From: Bolinopsis microptera
Taxonomy: Eukaryota; Ctenophora; Tentaculata; Lobata; Bolinopsidae
Assembly: GCF_026151205.1 (NCBI RefSeq)
Contig: NC_087084.1
Span: 720,312 to 784,311, forward strand
Direction of reading: 5' to 3'
Length of the DNA: 64,000 nucleotides
Shown: positions 33,475 to 48,321 of the stretch, piece by piece
Numbering within the stretch: the first letter of the stretch is position 1
Layout: each line of letters starts with the position of its first letter
Notes under the pieces: generated by a model
Database searches by the model: none
What the model was told of the DNA's origin: nothing
What the model saw: only the letters and a program-made list of their open reading frames with translations
Position numbers and translations under genes: made by a program

Positions 33475-34028
33475 TTTATCAATACAATGTAGTACAATGT
33501 GTACAATGTGTACAATGTGTACAATGCAGTACAATGCAGTACAATGTAGTACAATGTGTACACTGATCTTCTAAATCAGAGAAATATTACCAATTTGTAA
33601 AGCTATTTGATTTCAGTGATTCTTGTCTGCTAGGATAAAAACTTTGATCGGTGTTAAAACAATAAAATTAACTTCTTATTTAAAGAAATTAAGTGATTTA
33701 AGTAATTACGAGATTTAATGAGTTCAACTGAAAATATTCACATTTCTTATTTTGTGTTTTGATATTTTCAACTAAATATATACACAATACACTATAAACA
33801 GTACACTATACACAGTACACTATGTACTATACACTATACACTATACACTATACACTGTACACAGTACACTATACACAGTGCACTATATAATACAGTAAAC
33901 TATACACTATACACAGTACACTATACACAGTACACTATACACATTACACTATACACAGTACACTATACACAGTACACTATACACAGTACACTGTACACTA
34001 TACACACTAAAACAATACACTAAAAAAT
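33475..34028. repeat. GTACAATGT and ACACTATACACAGT microsatellites before the noisy satellite
   Basis: 33475-33565 is (GTACAATGTGTACAATGCA)n. 33780-34020 is (ACACTATACACAGTACACT)n. No exon was seen between 32968 and 34030. Confidence 0.8.
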
Positions 34029-34029
34029 A

Positions 34030-34987
34030 AAGGGGGTACTGACGAGCGTAGTTACAATAAAACAGTACCATTATTAAAATAAGGTGGGTACCCTGAGAGC
34101 GTAGTTACCAATAACACAGTACATTATTAAAATAAGGTGGGGTACCCTGGAAGAGCGTCGTTACAATAAACACAGTACAATTATTAAATAAGGCGGGGGT
34201 ACCCTGAGAGCTTAGTTACATAACACAGTACATTATTAAAATAAGGTGTGGTAACCTGAGAGCGTGTAACAATAACAAGTACATTATTACATAAGGGTGG
34301 GTACCTGAGAGCCGTAGTTACAATAACACAAGTAACATTATTAAATAGGTGGGTACCTGACGAGCGTGAGGTACAATAACACACAGTACATTATTCAAAT
34401 AAGGCGGGTACCCTGAGAGCGAGTTACAATAACCACAGTACAATTATTAAAATAAGGTGGGTACCCTGAGAGCGTAGTTACAATACAGTACATTATAAAT
34501 AGGATGGTTACCCTGAGAAGCGTAGTTACCATAACACAGTACATTATTAAAAATAAGGTGGGTACCCTAGAGAGCGTAGTTACAATAAACACAGTACATT
34601 ATTAAAAATAGGTGGGGTGGTACCCTGAGGAGCGTAGATTTACAATAACACAGTCATTATTAAAAGAAGGTGGGTACCCTGAGGACGTAGTTACACTAAC
34701 ACAGTACATTATTAAAATAGGTGTGTACCCAGAGAGGTAGTTACAATAAACACAGTACATTATTAAAATAAGGTGGGTACCCTGAGAGCGTTAGTTACAA
34801 TCACAACAGTACATTATTAAAAATAAGGTGGGTACCCTGAGCGCGTAGTTACAATTACATAGTACATTATTAAAATAAGGTGGGTACCCTGAGAGCGTAG
34901 TTACAATTAACACAGAACTTTATTAAATTTAAGGTTGGGTACCCTGAGAGCGTAGTTACAATAACCACAGTACATTATTCCACTCAT

Positions 34988-35030
<43 letters not shown>

Positions 35031-38000
35031 CCCCTGAGAGCGTAGTTACAATAACACAGTACATTATTAAAATAAGGTGGGTACCTGAGGCGTTGTTACA
35101 ATAACACGAGTACATTATTAAAATAAGGTGGGTACCCTAGAGTGAGAGGCGTAGTTACAATAACAAAGTTTCATTATTAAAATAGTGGGTACCTGAGAGC
35201 GTAGTTACAATAACTAGTAATTATTACAAATAAGGCGGGTTACCCTGAGAGCGTAGTCTACACTAACATCAGATACATTAGTAAAATACAGGTGTGTACC
35301 TGAGAGGCGTGTTACATAACACAGTACTTATTAAAATAAGGTGGGTACCTGAGAGCGTCGTTACAACTAAACATAGTACATTATTAAATAAGGCGGGTAC
35401 CCTGAAGAGCGTTTAGTTAACATAACTCAGTAATTATTAAAATAAGGTGGTACCCTGGAGAGCGTAGTTACAATAACACAGGACATTATTAGAATAAGGT
35501 GGGTACCTGAGAAGCGTAGTTACAATAACATAGTACATTATTACAAAAGGTGGGTTACCCCTGAGAGCGTAGTTACAATAACACAGTACATTATTAAATA
35601 AGGCGGGTACCCTGAGAGCGTAGTTACAATAACACAGTACATTATTAAATAAGGTGGGTACCCTTGAGAAGCGTTTAGTTACAATAACATAGTACAATAT
35701 TAAAATAAGGTGGGTACCCTGAGAGCGTAGTTACAATAACATAGTACATTATTAAAATAAGGTGGGTACCTGAGAGCGTAGCGTAGTTACAATACATAGT
35801 ACATTATTAAAAAAATAAGGTGGGGACCCTGAGAGCGTAGTTACAAATAACACAGTACATTATTAAAATAAGTGGGTACCTGCGAGCGTAGTCTACTATA
35901 ACACAGTACCATTATTTAAAATAAGGTGGGTACCTGGAGAGCGTAGTTACAATAACACAGTACATATTAAAATAAGGTGGGTACCCTGAGAGCGTAGTGT
36001 ACTTTAACACAGTACATTTTTAAAATAAGGTGGCGTACCTGAGAGAGTCGTTCAATAACACAGTACATCTATTAAATAAGGTGGGTACCCTGAGAGCGTT
36101 AGTTACAATAAACACAGTACATTATTAAAATAAGGTGGGTACCTGAGAGGTAGTTACAATAACACAGTACATTATTAAAATAAGGTGGGTACCACTGAGA
36201 GCGTAGATAACAATAACACAGTACATTATTAATAGGTGGGGACCCTGAGAGGTAGTTACATTATAACCACAGTACATTATTAAAATAGTGCGGACCCTGA
36301 GAGCGTAGTTACAATAAATAGTACTTTATTAAAATAAGGTGGGTACCTGAGAGCGTAGTTACAATAACAACAGTACATTTATTAAAATAGGTGGGTACCC
36401 TGAGAGGTAGTTACAATAACCAGACATTATATAAATAAGGTGGGTACCTGAAGAGCCGTAGTTACAAGAACACAGTAATTATTAACATAAGGTGGGACCC
36501 TGAGAGCGTAGTTACAATAACACAGTCCATTATTAAAATAAGGCGGGTACCCAGAGAGCGTAGTGACAATAACACAGTCCATTATTAAAAATAAGGTGGA
36601 TACCCTCTGAGAGCGTGTTACAATAACACACAGTACACATTATTAAAAATAAGGTGGGTACCTGAGAGCCGTAGTTACAAATAACACAGTACACATTATT
36701 AAAATAAGGTGGGTACCTGGAGCGTAGTTCAATAACATAGTACATTATTATATAAGGGGGTACCCTGGAGAGCGTAGTTCAATAACACGTGTACATTATG
36801 AAAATTAAGGTGGGTACCTGAGAGCGTAGTTACAAATAACACAGTTCATTATTAAAATAAGGCGGGTACTGATGGCGTGTACATAACACAGTACATTATT
36901 ACATAAGGGGGTACCTGAGAGCGTAGTTACAATAACACTGTACCATTATTAAAATAAGGCGGGTCAACCCTGCGAGCGGAGTTCACAATAACACAGTACA
37001 TTATTAAAATAAGGTGGGTACCCTGAGCGCGTAGTTACACTAACACAGTACATTATTAAAATAAGGTGGGTACCCTGAGAGCGTAGTTACAATAACACAG
37101 TACATTATTAAATAAGGCGGGTACCCTGAGAGCGTAGTTACAACTAACACAGTACATTATTAAATAACGTGGGTTACCTGAGAGCGTATGTCAATAAACA
37201 CAGTACATTATTAAATTAAGGTGTTCACCCTGAGAGCGTTAGTCGTTAGTTTACAATAACACAGTTACATTATTAAAATAAGGTGGGTACCCTGAGAGCG
37301 CGTAGTTACAATAAACCAGTACATTATAAAATAAGGTGTTCCACCCTGAGAGCGTAGCTTACAATAACACTCAGTACATTATTAAAATAGTGGGAACCTG
37401 AGAGCGTAGTTGACAATAACACCAGTACATTATTAAATAAGGTGAATCACCCTGAGAGCGTAGCTACATACATAGTACCATTATTAAAATAGGTGATCAC
37501 CCTGCGAGCGTGTTACAATTACACAGTTCATTATTAAAATAACGGTGATCACCTGAGTGCGTAGTCCATAACACAGTACATTATTAAAAATAAGGTGGGT
37601 AGGTACCCTGAGAGGTAGTTACAATAAACACAGTTTACATTATTAAAATTAAGGCGGGATACCCTGAGAGCGTAGTTACAATAACACAGCACATTATTTA
37701 AATAAGTGATACCCTGACGAGGTAGTTACAATAACATAGTTACCATTATTAAAAAATGTGATCACCTGAGAGCGTTAGTTACAATAACACGTTACATTAT
37801 TAAAATAAGGCGGGTACCCTGGAGAGCCGTGTTACAATAACACAGTACATTATTAAAACTAAGGTGATCACCCTGAGAGCGTAGTTACAATAACCTTAGT
37901 ACATATTCTAAATAAGGTGATCACCAGAGAGCGTAGTTTAATATCAACAGTACATTATTAATAAGGTGATCAACCTGGAGCGTAGTTACAATACATAGTA

Positions 38001-41000
38001 CATTATTAAATTAAGGGTGAACACCCTGAGAGCGTAGTTACATAACCACAGTACATTATTAAAAATAAGGTGATCACCCTGAGAGCGTAGTTACAATAAA
38101 ACTAGTACATATTAAATAAGTGATCACTGAGAGCGTATGTTACAATAACTTAGTACATTATTAAAATAAGGTGTGTACCCTGAGAGCGTAGTTACTATAA
38201 ACACAGTACATTAATAAATAGGTGGGTACCCTGAGGAGCGTAGTTACAATAACATAGTACATTATTAAAATAAGTGATCACCTGAGAGAGTAGTTACCAA
38301 TAATACACAGTACATTATTAAAATAAGGCGGGTACCCTGAGTGCGTAGTTACAATAACACAGTATTATTAAAATAGTTGATCAAACCTGAGAGCGTAGTT
38401 ACAATGAACCACATTCCATATTAAAAAGAAGGTGCTCACCCTGAGAGCGTAGTTACAATAACACAGTACATTATTAAAATAAGGTGGGTACCCTGAGAGG
38501 TGAGTTTACATAACACAGTACATTATTAAATAAGGCGGGGACCCCTGCGAGCGTAGTTCAATAACTAGTCCATTATTAAAATAAGGTGATCACCATGAGC
38601 AAGCGTAGTTTCCAATAACACAGACATTAATAAAATAAGGTGATCACCCTGAGAGCGTAGTTACAACTAACATAGTACATTATTAAATAAGGTGATCACC
38701 CTGACGCGCGTAGTTACAATAACACAGTACAGTATTAAAATAAGCGGGGTACCCATGAGAGAGTAGTAAACAAAACATAGTACATTATTAAAATAAGGCG
38801 GGGTACCCTGAGAGCGTAGTTACAATAGACAGTTACTTATTAACAATAAGGTGGGTACCTGAGAGCGATAGTTACAATAACACAGTAATTATTAAAATAA
38901 GGCGGGTACCCTGGAGCGTAAGGTTAAACTTGCACAGTACATTATTAAATATAAGGTGGGTTTCCCGAGAGCGTAGTTACAATAACACAGTACCATTATT
39001 TAAAAATAAGATGGGTACCCTGAGAGCGTGTTACAATAACATAGTACATTATTTAAAAATAAGGTGGGGACCTGAGAGCTAGTTACAATAACATAGTTAC
39101 ATTATTAAAAATAAGGTGGGGGACCCTGAGAGCGTACGTTACATTAACACAGTACATTATTAAAAATAAGGTGGGTAGTACCCTGAGGCGTAGTTACAAT
39201 AACATAGTTACATTATTTAAAATTAAGGTGGGACCCTGAGAGCGTAGTTACAATAACACAGTACATTGATTAAAAAATAAGGTGGTAACCTGAGAGAGTA
39301 GTTACAATAACACGACATTATTAAAATAAGGCGGGGGTACCTTGGAGAGCGTCAGTAACAAAACCAAGTTACATTATTAAAATAAGGAGGTACCAGAGAG
39401 CGTAGTTACTATAACACAGTACATTATTAAAAATAAGGTGTTCACATGAGAGCGTGTTAAATAACACAGTCCATTATTAAAATAGGTGGGTACCCGAGAG
39501 CGTTAGTTACATAACACAGTACATTTATTATAATAAGTGGGTTCCCTGAGAGCGTAGTTACAATAACACAGTACTTATTAAAATTAAGGGGGTACCCTGA
39601 GAGGTAGTTACAATAGCACAGTACCCAATACATCTTAAAATAAGGTGGGTACCCTGAGAGCGTAGTTGTGACAATAACACAGTTACATATGTAAATAAGG
39701 TGGGTTACCCCTGAGAGCGTAGTTCAATAACACAGTACATTATTAACATAAGGCGGGTACCCTGAGAGCGTAGTTACCATAAAAACAGTAATTATAAAAT
39801 AAGGTGGGTACCCCTGAGAAGCGTAGTTACATAACACAGTCATTATTAAAATAAGGTAGGGTACCCTGTGAGCGTAGTTACAATAACACATACATTATTA
39901 AAATAAGGTGGGAACCTGAGAGCGTATTACAATAACACAGTACATTCTATTAAATAAGGTGGGTACCTCTGAGAGCGTAGTTACAATACACAGTACATTA
40001 TTAAAATAAGGTGGGGTACCCTGAGAGCTTGTTACAATAACATTAGTACATTTAAAATAGGTGGGTACCCTGAGGGTAGTCCAATAACACAGTAACATTA
40101 TTAAAATAAGGTGGGCACCCTGAGAGCGTAGTTACAATTAACCCAGTACATTATTAAAATAAGGTGGGGACCTGAGGGTTTGTTACAATAACTTAGTACA
40201 TTATTAAAATAAGGTGGGTACCTGAGAGCGTAGTACAAGAACACAGTAACAATATTAAAATAAAGTGTTCACCTGAGGAGCGTAGTTACACTAACATTGT
40301 ACATTATTAAATATGGTGGGTAACCTGAGAGCATAGTTACAATAACACAGTCATTATTAAAATAAGGGGGGTACCCTGAGAGCATAGTTACAATAGCAGT
40401 ACTTTATTAAATAAGGTGGGTCCCTGAGAGCATGTTACAATAACACCAGTACATTATTAAAATAAGGTGGGTACCCTGTGAGCATAGTTAAATAACCAGG
40501 ACATTTATTAAAATAAGGTGGGTACCTGAGAGGTCGTTTACAAATAACACAGTACATTATTAAAATAAGGTGGGTACCCTGAGAGCGTTAGTTAAATAAC
40601 ACAGTACATTATTAAAATAAGGTGGGTACCTGAGAGCGTAAGTTACAATAACACAGTACATTATTAAATAAGGTGCGGTACCCTGATAGCATAGTTACAA
40701 ATAACATTGGACATTATGAAAAATAAGGTGCGGTACCTGAGAGGGTAGTAGTTACTATAACATAGTACATTATTAAAATAAGGGGGTACCTGAGAGCGTA
40801 GTTACAATAAACAGTACATTATTAAATAGGGGGTACCCTGAGAGCGTAGTTACAATTACACAGTACTTATTAAAATAGGTGGGTAAGCTGAGAAGCGTAG
40901 TGACAATAACTAGGACAGTATTAAAAATAAGGTGGGTACCCTGAGAGCGTAGTTACAATAACATAGTACATTATTAAAATAAGGTGATCACCCTGAGAGC

Positions 41001-44000
41001 GTTGCTTACAATAAACACAGTACATTATTCAAATATGGTGGGTACCCTGAGAGCGTAGTTACATAACACAGTACATTATTAAATAGGTGTGTACCCTGAG
41101 AGCGTAGTTAACATAACACGTACATTATTAAATAAGGGTGATCAACCTGAGCGCGTAGTTACAAATAACACCTTACAAGTTTAAAAGGTGGTGGGCACCC
41201 GAGAGCGTAGTTACAATAACACAGTACATTTATTAAAATAATGTGGGTACCATGAGAGCGTAGTACAATAACACAGTACATTATTAAAATAAGGTGGGAC
41301 CCTGAGGCCGTAGTTACAATAACACAGGTACATATTAAAATTAGGGCGGGTACCTGGAGAGCTTAGGTTTACAATAACACCGTACATTAATTAAAATAAG
41401 GCGGGTACCTGAGAGCGTAGTTACATAACACAGTACATTATTAAATAAGGTGGTACCCTGAGAGCGTAGTTACAATAACACAGTACATTATTAAATAAGG
41501 TGGTTACCCTGAGAGCGTAGTTTACATAACAAGTACAATTTATTAAAAATAAGTGGGTACCCAAGAGCGTAGTTCAATACAGTACATTTTTAAATAAGTT
41601 GGAGTACCCTGAGAGCGTAGTTACATTAACACACAGTACATTACTTAAAATAAGGTGGGTACCCTTGAGAGCGTAGGTACAATAACACAGTACTTATTAA
41701 AATAAGGTGGGTACCTGAGAGAGTAGTTACAATAACCAGACATTATTAAAATAAGGTTATCACCCTGGAGCGTTAGTAACAATAACACAGTTACCATTAT
41801 TAATTAGGTGGGTACCCTGAGAGCGTAGTTACAATAACACAGTAATTATTAAAAATAGGTGGGTACCCTGTGGGGTAGTTACAATAACATAGTACATTAT
41901 TAATATAAGGCGGGTACCCTGAGAGCCGTATGTTACAATAACCAGTACATTATTAAAATAAGGTGGGTTTACACTGAGAAGCGTAGTTACAATAAACACA
42001 GCTCATTATTTAAATAAGGTGGGTACCCTGAGAGCGTAGTTACAATAAACACAGTACATTATTAAAATAAGGTGGGTACCCTGAGAGTGTAGTTACAATA
42101 ACACAGTTACATTATAAATAAGGTGGGTAACCTGAGAGCGTTGGTTACAATAACACAGTACATTATGAAATACGGCGGGTCCCTGAGAGAGCGTAGTTAC
42201 ATATAACACAGTACATTATTTAAAATAAGGTGGGTAACCTGAGAGCGTAGTGCCAATAACACCAGTACATTATTAAATAAGGTGGGTACCCTGAGAGCGT
42301 ATTACATAACACTGTCATTTTAAAATAGGTGGGTACCATGGAGCGTAGTTACAATACACAGTACATATTAAATAAAAGGGGGGGGTGGGGGGGGGGGGGG
42401 CGGGGTAAAAAAACCCCTTTGAGAGCGTAGTTCAATAACACAGTAACATTATTAAAATTAAGGTGGGTACCCTGAGAGCGTTAGTTACATAAAACTGTAC
42501 ATATTAAAATAAGGTGGGTACCCTGAGAGCGTAGTTACAATAACACAGTACTTATTAAATTAAGGTGGTTACCCTGAGAGCGTAGTTACAATAACACCGT
42601 ACATTATTAAAATAAGGTGGGTACCCTGAGAGGCGTAGGTTACAATAACACAGTTCATTATTAAATAAGGTGGGGTACATGAGAGCGTAGTTACAATAAC
42701 ACAGTTACATTATTAAAATAAGGTGGGTACTGAGAGCGTAGTTACAATACACAGTACTTATTAAAATAAGGTGGGTACCCTTGAGAGCGTAGAGACAATA
42801 ACACAGTACATTATTAAAATAATGGTGCGGTACCTGAGAGCGTAGTTACAATAACATAGTCCATTATTAAAATAGGGGGTGTACCCTGAGAGCGTAGTTA
42901 GCAATAAACACAGTAACATTATTAAAATAAGGGGGCGTACCCTGAGAGCGTAGTTACAATTAACACAGTACATGATTAAAATAAGGTGGGTACCTGAGAG
43001 CGTAGTTACAATAACACAGTACATTATTTAAAATAAGGTGGGTACCCTGAGAGAGTAGTTACAATAACACAGTACACTTATTAAAATATGGTGGGTACCC
43101 TGAGAGCGTAGTTACAATAAACACAGTTACATTATTAAAATAAGGTGGGTACCCTGAGAAGCGTAGTTTACAAAAACATAGTAATTATTAAATAAGGCGG
43201 GTACCCTGAGAGCGTAGTTCAATAACACAGAGTACATTATTAAAATAAGGTGGGTACCCGGAGAGCGTAACGGACACTAACACAGTACATTATTAAAAAA
43301 TAAGGTGGGTACCTGAGAGCGTAGTCACAATTAACATGTACATTCTTAAAATAAGGCGGGTACCCTGAGTGCGTAGTTACAATAAAACACAGTACTTTCA
43401 AAATAAGAGTGGGACCCTGAGAGCGTAGTTACAATAAAACACAGTACATTTTTTGAATAAAGGTGGGTAACCTGAGAGCGTAGTTACAATAACATAGTCT
43501 TATTACAATAAGGTGGGTACCCCTGAGAGCGTAGAGTTACAATAACACAGTACATTATTAAAATAAGGCGGGGGCTACCTGAGAGCGTAGTTACAAAACC
43601 ACCAGTACATTATTAGAAATACGGTGGGGTACCCTGAGCGCGTAGTTACAATAACAGAATGTACATTATTTAAAATAAGGTGGGTCCCTGCGAGCGTAGT
43701 TACCATAAACAGTAGTTACATTATAAAATAAGGTGGGTACCCTGAGTGCGTAGTTACAATAACATAGTACCATTATTAAAAATAAGGTGGGGACCCTGAG
43801 AGCGTAGTTACAATAACACAGTACATTATTAAATATAAGGTGGGTACCCTGAGAGCGTAGTTTACTATAACCCAGGTACATTATTTAAATAGGTGGGGTA
43901 CCTGAGAGCGTAGTTTACAAAACACAGTACATAATTAAAATAAGGTGGTGTACCCTGAGAGCGTAGTTAAATTACCACAGTACATTATTAAAATAAGGTG

Positions 44001-47000
44001 GGTACCCTGAGAGCGCGTAGTTACAATTACACAGTACTTATTAAAATAGGTGGGTACCCTGAGAGGCGTAGTTACAATAACACAGTACATTATTAAATCC
44101 CCCCCCCACCCCCCCCCCCCCCCCGTTGGGGTACCCTGAGAGCGTTGTTACAATACACAGTACATTATTAAATTAACGGTGGGTACCCTGAGGCGTAGTT
44201 ACAATAACACAGTACATTATTAAAAATAGGTGGGTACCCTGAGGCGTAGTTACAATAACACAGTACTTGATTAAAATAAGGTGGGTTCCCTGAGCGCGTA
44301 GTTACAATAACATAGTTACATTATTAAAATAAGGTGGGTACCTGAGGCGTAGTTACATAAACACAGTTACATTATTATAAAATAAGGTGGTACCCTGAGA
44401 GCGTAGTTACAATAACACAGTACATTATTAAAATAAGGTGGGTACCCTGAGAGCGTAGTTACAATAAACAGTACATTATTAAATAAGGTGGGACCCTGAG
44501 AAGCGTAGTTACAATAACACAGTCCATTATTAAAATAAGGCGGGTACCCTGACGCGTAGTTACAATAACACAGTCATTATTAAATAGGTGGATACCCTGA
44601 GAGCGTAGAATTACAATAACACAGTCATTATTAAAATAGGTGGGTACCTGAGAGCGTAGTTACAATAAACAGCACATTATTAAAATAAGGTGGGTACCTG
44701 AGAGCGTTAGTACAATAACATAGTACATTATTAATATAAGGTGGGTACCCTGAGAGCGTAGTTACAACATAACACGGTTTCATTATTAAAATAAGGTGGG
44801 TACCCTGAGAGGCGTAGTACAATAACACAGAACATTATTAAAAAAGGCGGGTACCCTGAGAGCGTAGTTACAATAACACAGTACATTATTTAAATAGGTG
44901 GGTTACCCTGAGAGCGTAGTTACTATAACACAGTACATATTAAAATAAGGCGGGTGACCTGAGAGCGTAGTTACAATAAACACAGTAATTATTAAAATAA
45001 GGTGGGGTACCCTTGAGAGCGTAGTTACAATAAAACGTCATTATTAAAATAAGGTGGGTACCCTGAGAGCGTAGTTACAATAACATCCAGTACATTATTA
45101 AATAAGGCGAGGTTACCCTGACGGCGTAGTTACAATAACACAGTACATTATTAAAATAAGGTGGGTACCCTGAGAGCGTAGTTAGTTACAAGAAACACAG
45201 TACATTATTAATAAGGTGTTCACCCTGAGAGCGTAGTTACAATAACAAGTACATTATTAAAATAAGGTGGGTACCTGAGAGCGTAGTTACATTAACACAG
45301 TTACATTATTAAATAAGGTGTTCACCTGAGAGCGTAGTTACAATAACACAGTACATTACTGTAAAATAGGTGGGTACCCTGAGAGCGGAGTTACATAACA
45401 CAGTAATTATTTAAAATAGGTGATCACCCTGAGAGCGTCAGTTACAATAACCTAGTACATATTTAAAATAAGGTGATCACCCTGAGAGCGTTGTTACACT
45501 AACACAGTACATTATTTAAAATAAGGTGATCACCCTGAGAGCTTCAGTTACAATTACACAGTTAATTATTAAATAAGGTGGGTACCCTGGGAATGAGAGC
45601 GTAGTTACAATAACACAGTACATTATTAAAGAAGGCGGGTACCCCTGAGAGCCGTTAGTGACATAACACAGTAATTATTAAATAAGGTGATCACCCTGAG
45701 GCGTAGTTACAATAACATAGTCCATTATTTAAAAGAGGTGATCCACCTGAGGGCGTATTTACATAACACAGTACATTATTAACAATAAGGCGGGGGTACC
45801 CTGAGAGCGTATTACAATAAACACAGTACATTATTAAAAATAAGGTGGATCACCCTGAGAGCGTAGTTACAATAAAACATAGTACATTATTAAAATAGGT
45901 GGATCACCCAGATGAGCGTAGTTACAATAACACAGTACATATTAAAATAGGTGATCACCTGAGAGCGTAGTTACATATAACAAGTACATTATTAAAATTA
46001 AGGTGATCACCCTGAGAGCGTAGTTACAATAACACAGTACATTATTAAAAAAGGTGATCACCCTAGAGCGTAGTTACAATAACATAGTACATATTAAAAT
46101 AAGGTGATCCCCTGAGAGCGTAGTTACAATAAACATAGTACCATATTAAAATAAGGTGGGTACTGAGCGCGTAGTGACCAATAACACAGTACATTATTAA
46201 AATAAGTGGGTACCCTGAGTGGTAGAGTTACATTAACATAGTACATTATTAAAATAAGGTGATCACCTGGAGCGTAGTTACTATAACACAGTACTTATTA
46301 AAATAAGGCGGGGTACCCTGAGAGCGTAGTTACATTAACACAGTACTTATTAAAATAGGTGATCCCCTGAGGAGCGTCCGTTACGATAACACAGTACATT
46401 ATTAAAATAAGGTGATCACTGAGAGCGTAGGTTACAATAACACAGTACATTATTAAAATAAGGTGGGGTACCTGAGAGCGTAGTTACAATAAACACAGTA
46501 CATTATTAAAATAAGGCGGGTACCCTGAGAGCCGTAGTTACAATAACATAGTACATTATTTAAATCGGTGATCACTCCTGAGAGCGTAGTTACAATAACA
46601 CAGTACATTGTTAAAATAGGTGATCCACCCTGAGAGCGTAGTTACCAATAACATAGTACATTATTAAAATAAGGTGATCACCCAGAGAGCGTAGTTACAA
46701 ATAACACAGTACATTATTAAAATAAGGCGCGGTACCCTGAGAGCGTAGTAACAATAACCTAGTACATTATTAAAATAAGGCGGGTACCTGAGAGCGTATT
46801 TAAATTGCACAGACTTTATTAAATTAGGTTGGGTACCGAGAAGCGTAGTGACAAACACAGTTACATTAATTAAATTTTAAGGCGGGTACCCTGAGAGCGT
46901 AGTTACAATAGCAAGTACATTATTAAAATAAGGTGGGTACCTGAGAGCGTAGTTACAATAAAACAGTACATATTAAAATTAAGGTGGGTACCCCTGAGAG

Positions 47001-47500
47001 CGTAGTTACAATAACATAGTACATTCATTAAAATTAAGGTGGGCGACACCCTGAGAGCGTAGTTACAATAACATAGTACATTATTAAAATAAGGTGGGGA
47101 CCCTGAGAGCCTAGTTACCAATAACCACAGTACATTATTAAAAATAAGGTGGGTACCCTGAGAGCGTAGTTACAAATAACATAGAACATTATTAAATAAA
47201 GGTTGGAAGACCCTGAGAGCCGTAGTTACAATAACACAGTACATTATTAAAATAGGTGGGTACCCTGAGAGCGTAGTTACATATAAACCACAGTACATTA
47301 TTTAAATAAGCGGGTTTACCCTGAGAGCGTAGTAACAATAACACAGTAACATTATTAAAATAGGCGGGTACCCTGAGAGAGTAGTTCACAATAACACAGT
47401 ACATTATTAAAATAGGTGTTCACCTGAGAAGCCGTAGTTACAAATAACACGTACATTATGAAAATAAGGTGGTAACTGAGAGCGGGTTACAATAACACAC
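34030..47500. repeat. 52-bp satellite array, indel-rich (noisy) copy, about 260 units
   Basis: Same unit and same orientation as the arrays at both window ends, but nearly every unit has one or more single-base insertions or deletions. There are also foreign-looking homopolymer runs: about 40 C near 34988, a G-rich run near 42375 and a C run near 44098. Rare variants occur in the same order as in the clean left array: TTAGAATAAGG, GGTTATCACC, ACAGTCCATT then GGTGGATACC, GTTCACC pairs, and GCATAG clusters. I read it as uncorrected long-read sequence of the satellite. Confidence 0.95.
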
Positions 47501-48320
47501 TAACTTGATAATGGAGAGGGTAAGAGCCCTACTTAAGATATAATTTGAAAAGGAGGGGGTAAAGACCCTATCTTAAGTTACAATTGATAATGGAGAGGTT
47601 AGAACCCATTTTAAGTAGTACTAACTTGAAAAGGGAGGGTTAGAACCCTACTTAAGAGACTAATTTGAAAATGGAGGGGGTAAGAGCCCCATCTTAATAG
47701 TACTAACTTGATAAGGGAGGGGAAGAGACCCTTCTTAATGAAACAAACTTGATAATGGAGGGGTAAGAAACCCAATTTTAAAGTGTAACAACTTGAAAGG
47801 AGAGGGAAAGAGCCCCTATCAAAGTAGTACTAACTTGATAATGGAGGGGTAAGAACCCTATTTTAAAGTAGTACTAATTGAAAAATGGAGGGGTTAGAGA
47901 CCCCTACTTAAGTATACAAATTTGAAATGGAGGGGAAGAGACCCATTTTAAGTGTACAATTTGAAAATGGGGGGGGTTAAGCCCCCATTTTAAGTAGTAC
48001 AAATTGAAATGGAAAAGGGTTAGAGACCCACTTAAGAAAACTAATTGATAATGGAGGGGGTAAGAGACCCCTATCTTAAGTATACTAACTTGATTATAGA
48101 AGGTTGAGACCCTTCTTAAGTATACAAACTTGATAATGGAGGGGTTAAGCCCCTTTTTAAGTATACTAACTTGAAAATGGAGGGGGTTTAGAGACCCTAT
48201 CAAATAGACTAACTTGTAATGGAAAAAGGTTAGGACCCTAAAAAGTAGTTAACTTGAAATGGAGAGGGTAAAGACCCATCTTAAGTAGTACTAACTTGTA
48301 ATAGAGGGGGTTAGGACCCT
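47500..48320. repeat. Noisy ~44-bp tandem array at the exon 48322-48418 boundary
   Basis: Roughly 19 copies of a unit containing TAACTTGATAATGGAGGGG, TAAGAGACCCTATCTTAAG and TAGTAC, with frequent indels like the preceding satellite. On the minus strand the unit contains CTTAAGATAGGGTC, which matches the end of the adjoining VPS13B exon (CTGAAGATAGGGTCC). Confidence 0.88.
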
Positions 48321-48321
48321 A

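Noticed and set aside
34184..47404. Many 60-99 codon minus-strand frames (CNYALRVPTLF type)
   Set aside because: They are the satellite monomer translated, with frame changes caused by sequencing-like indels; identical words recur in every array.
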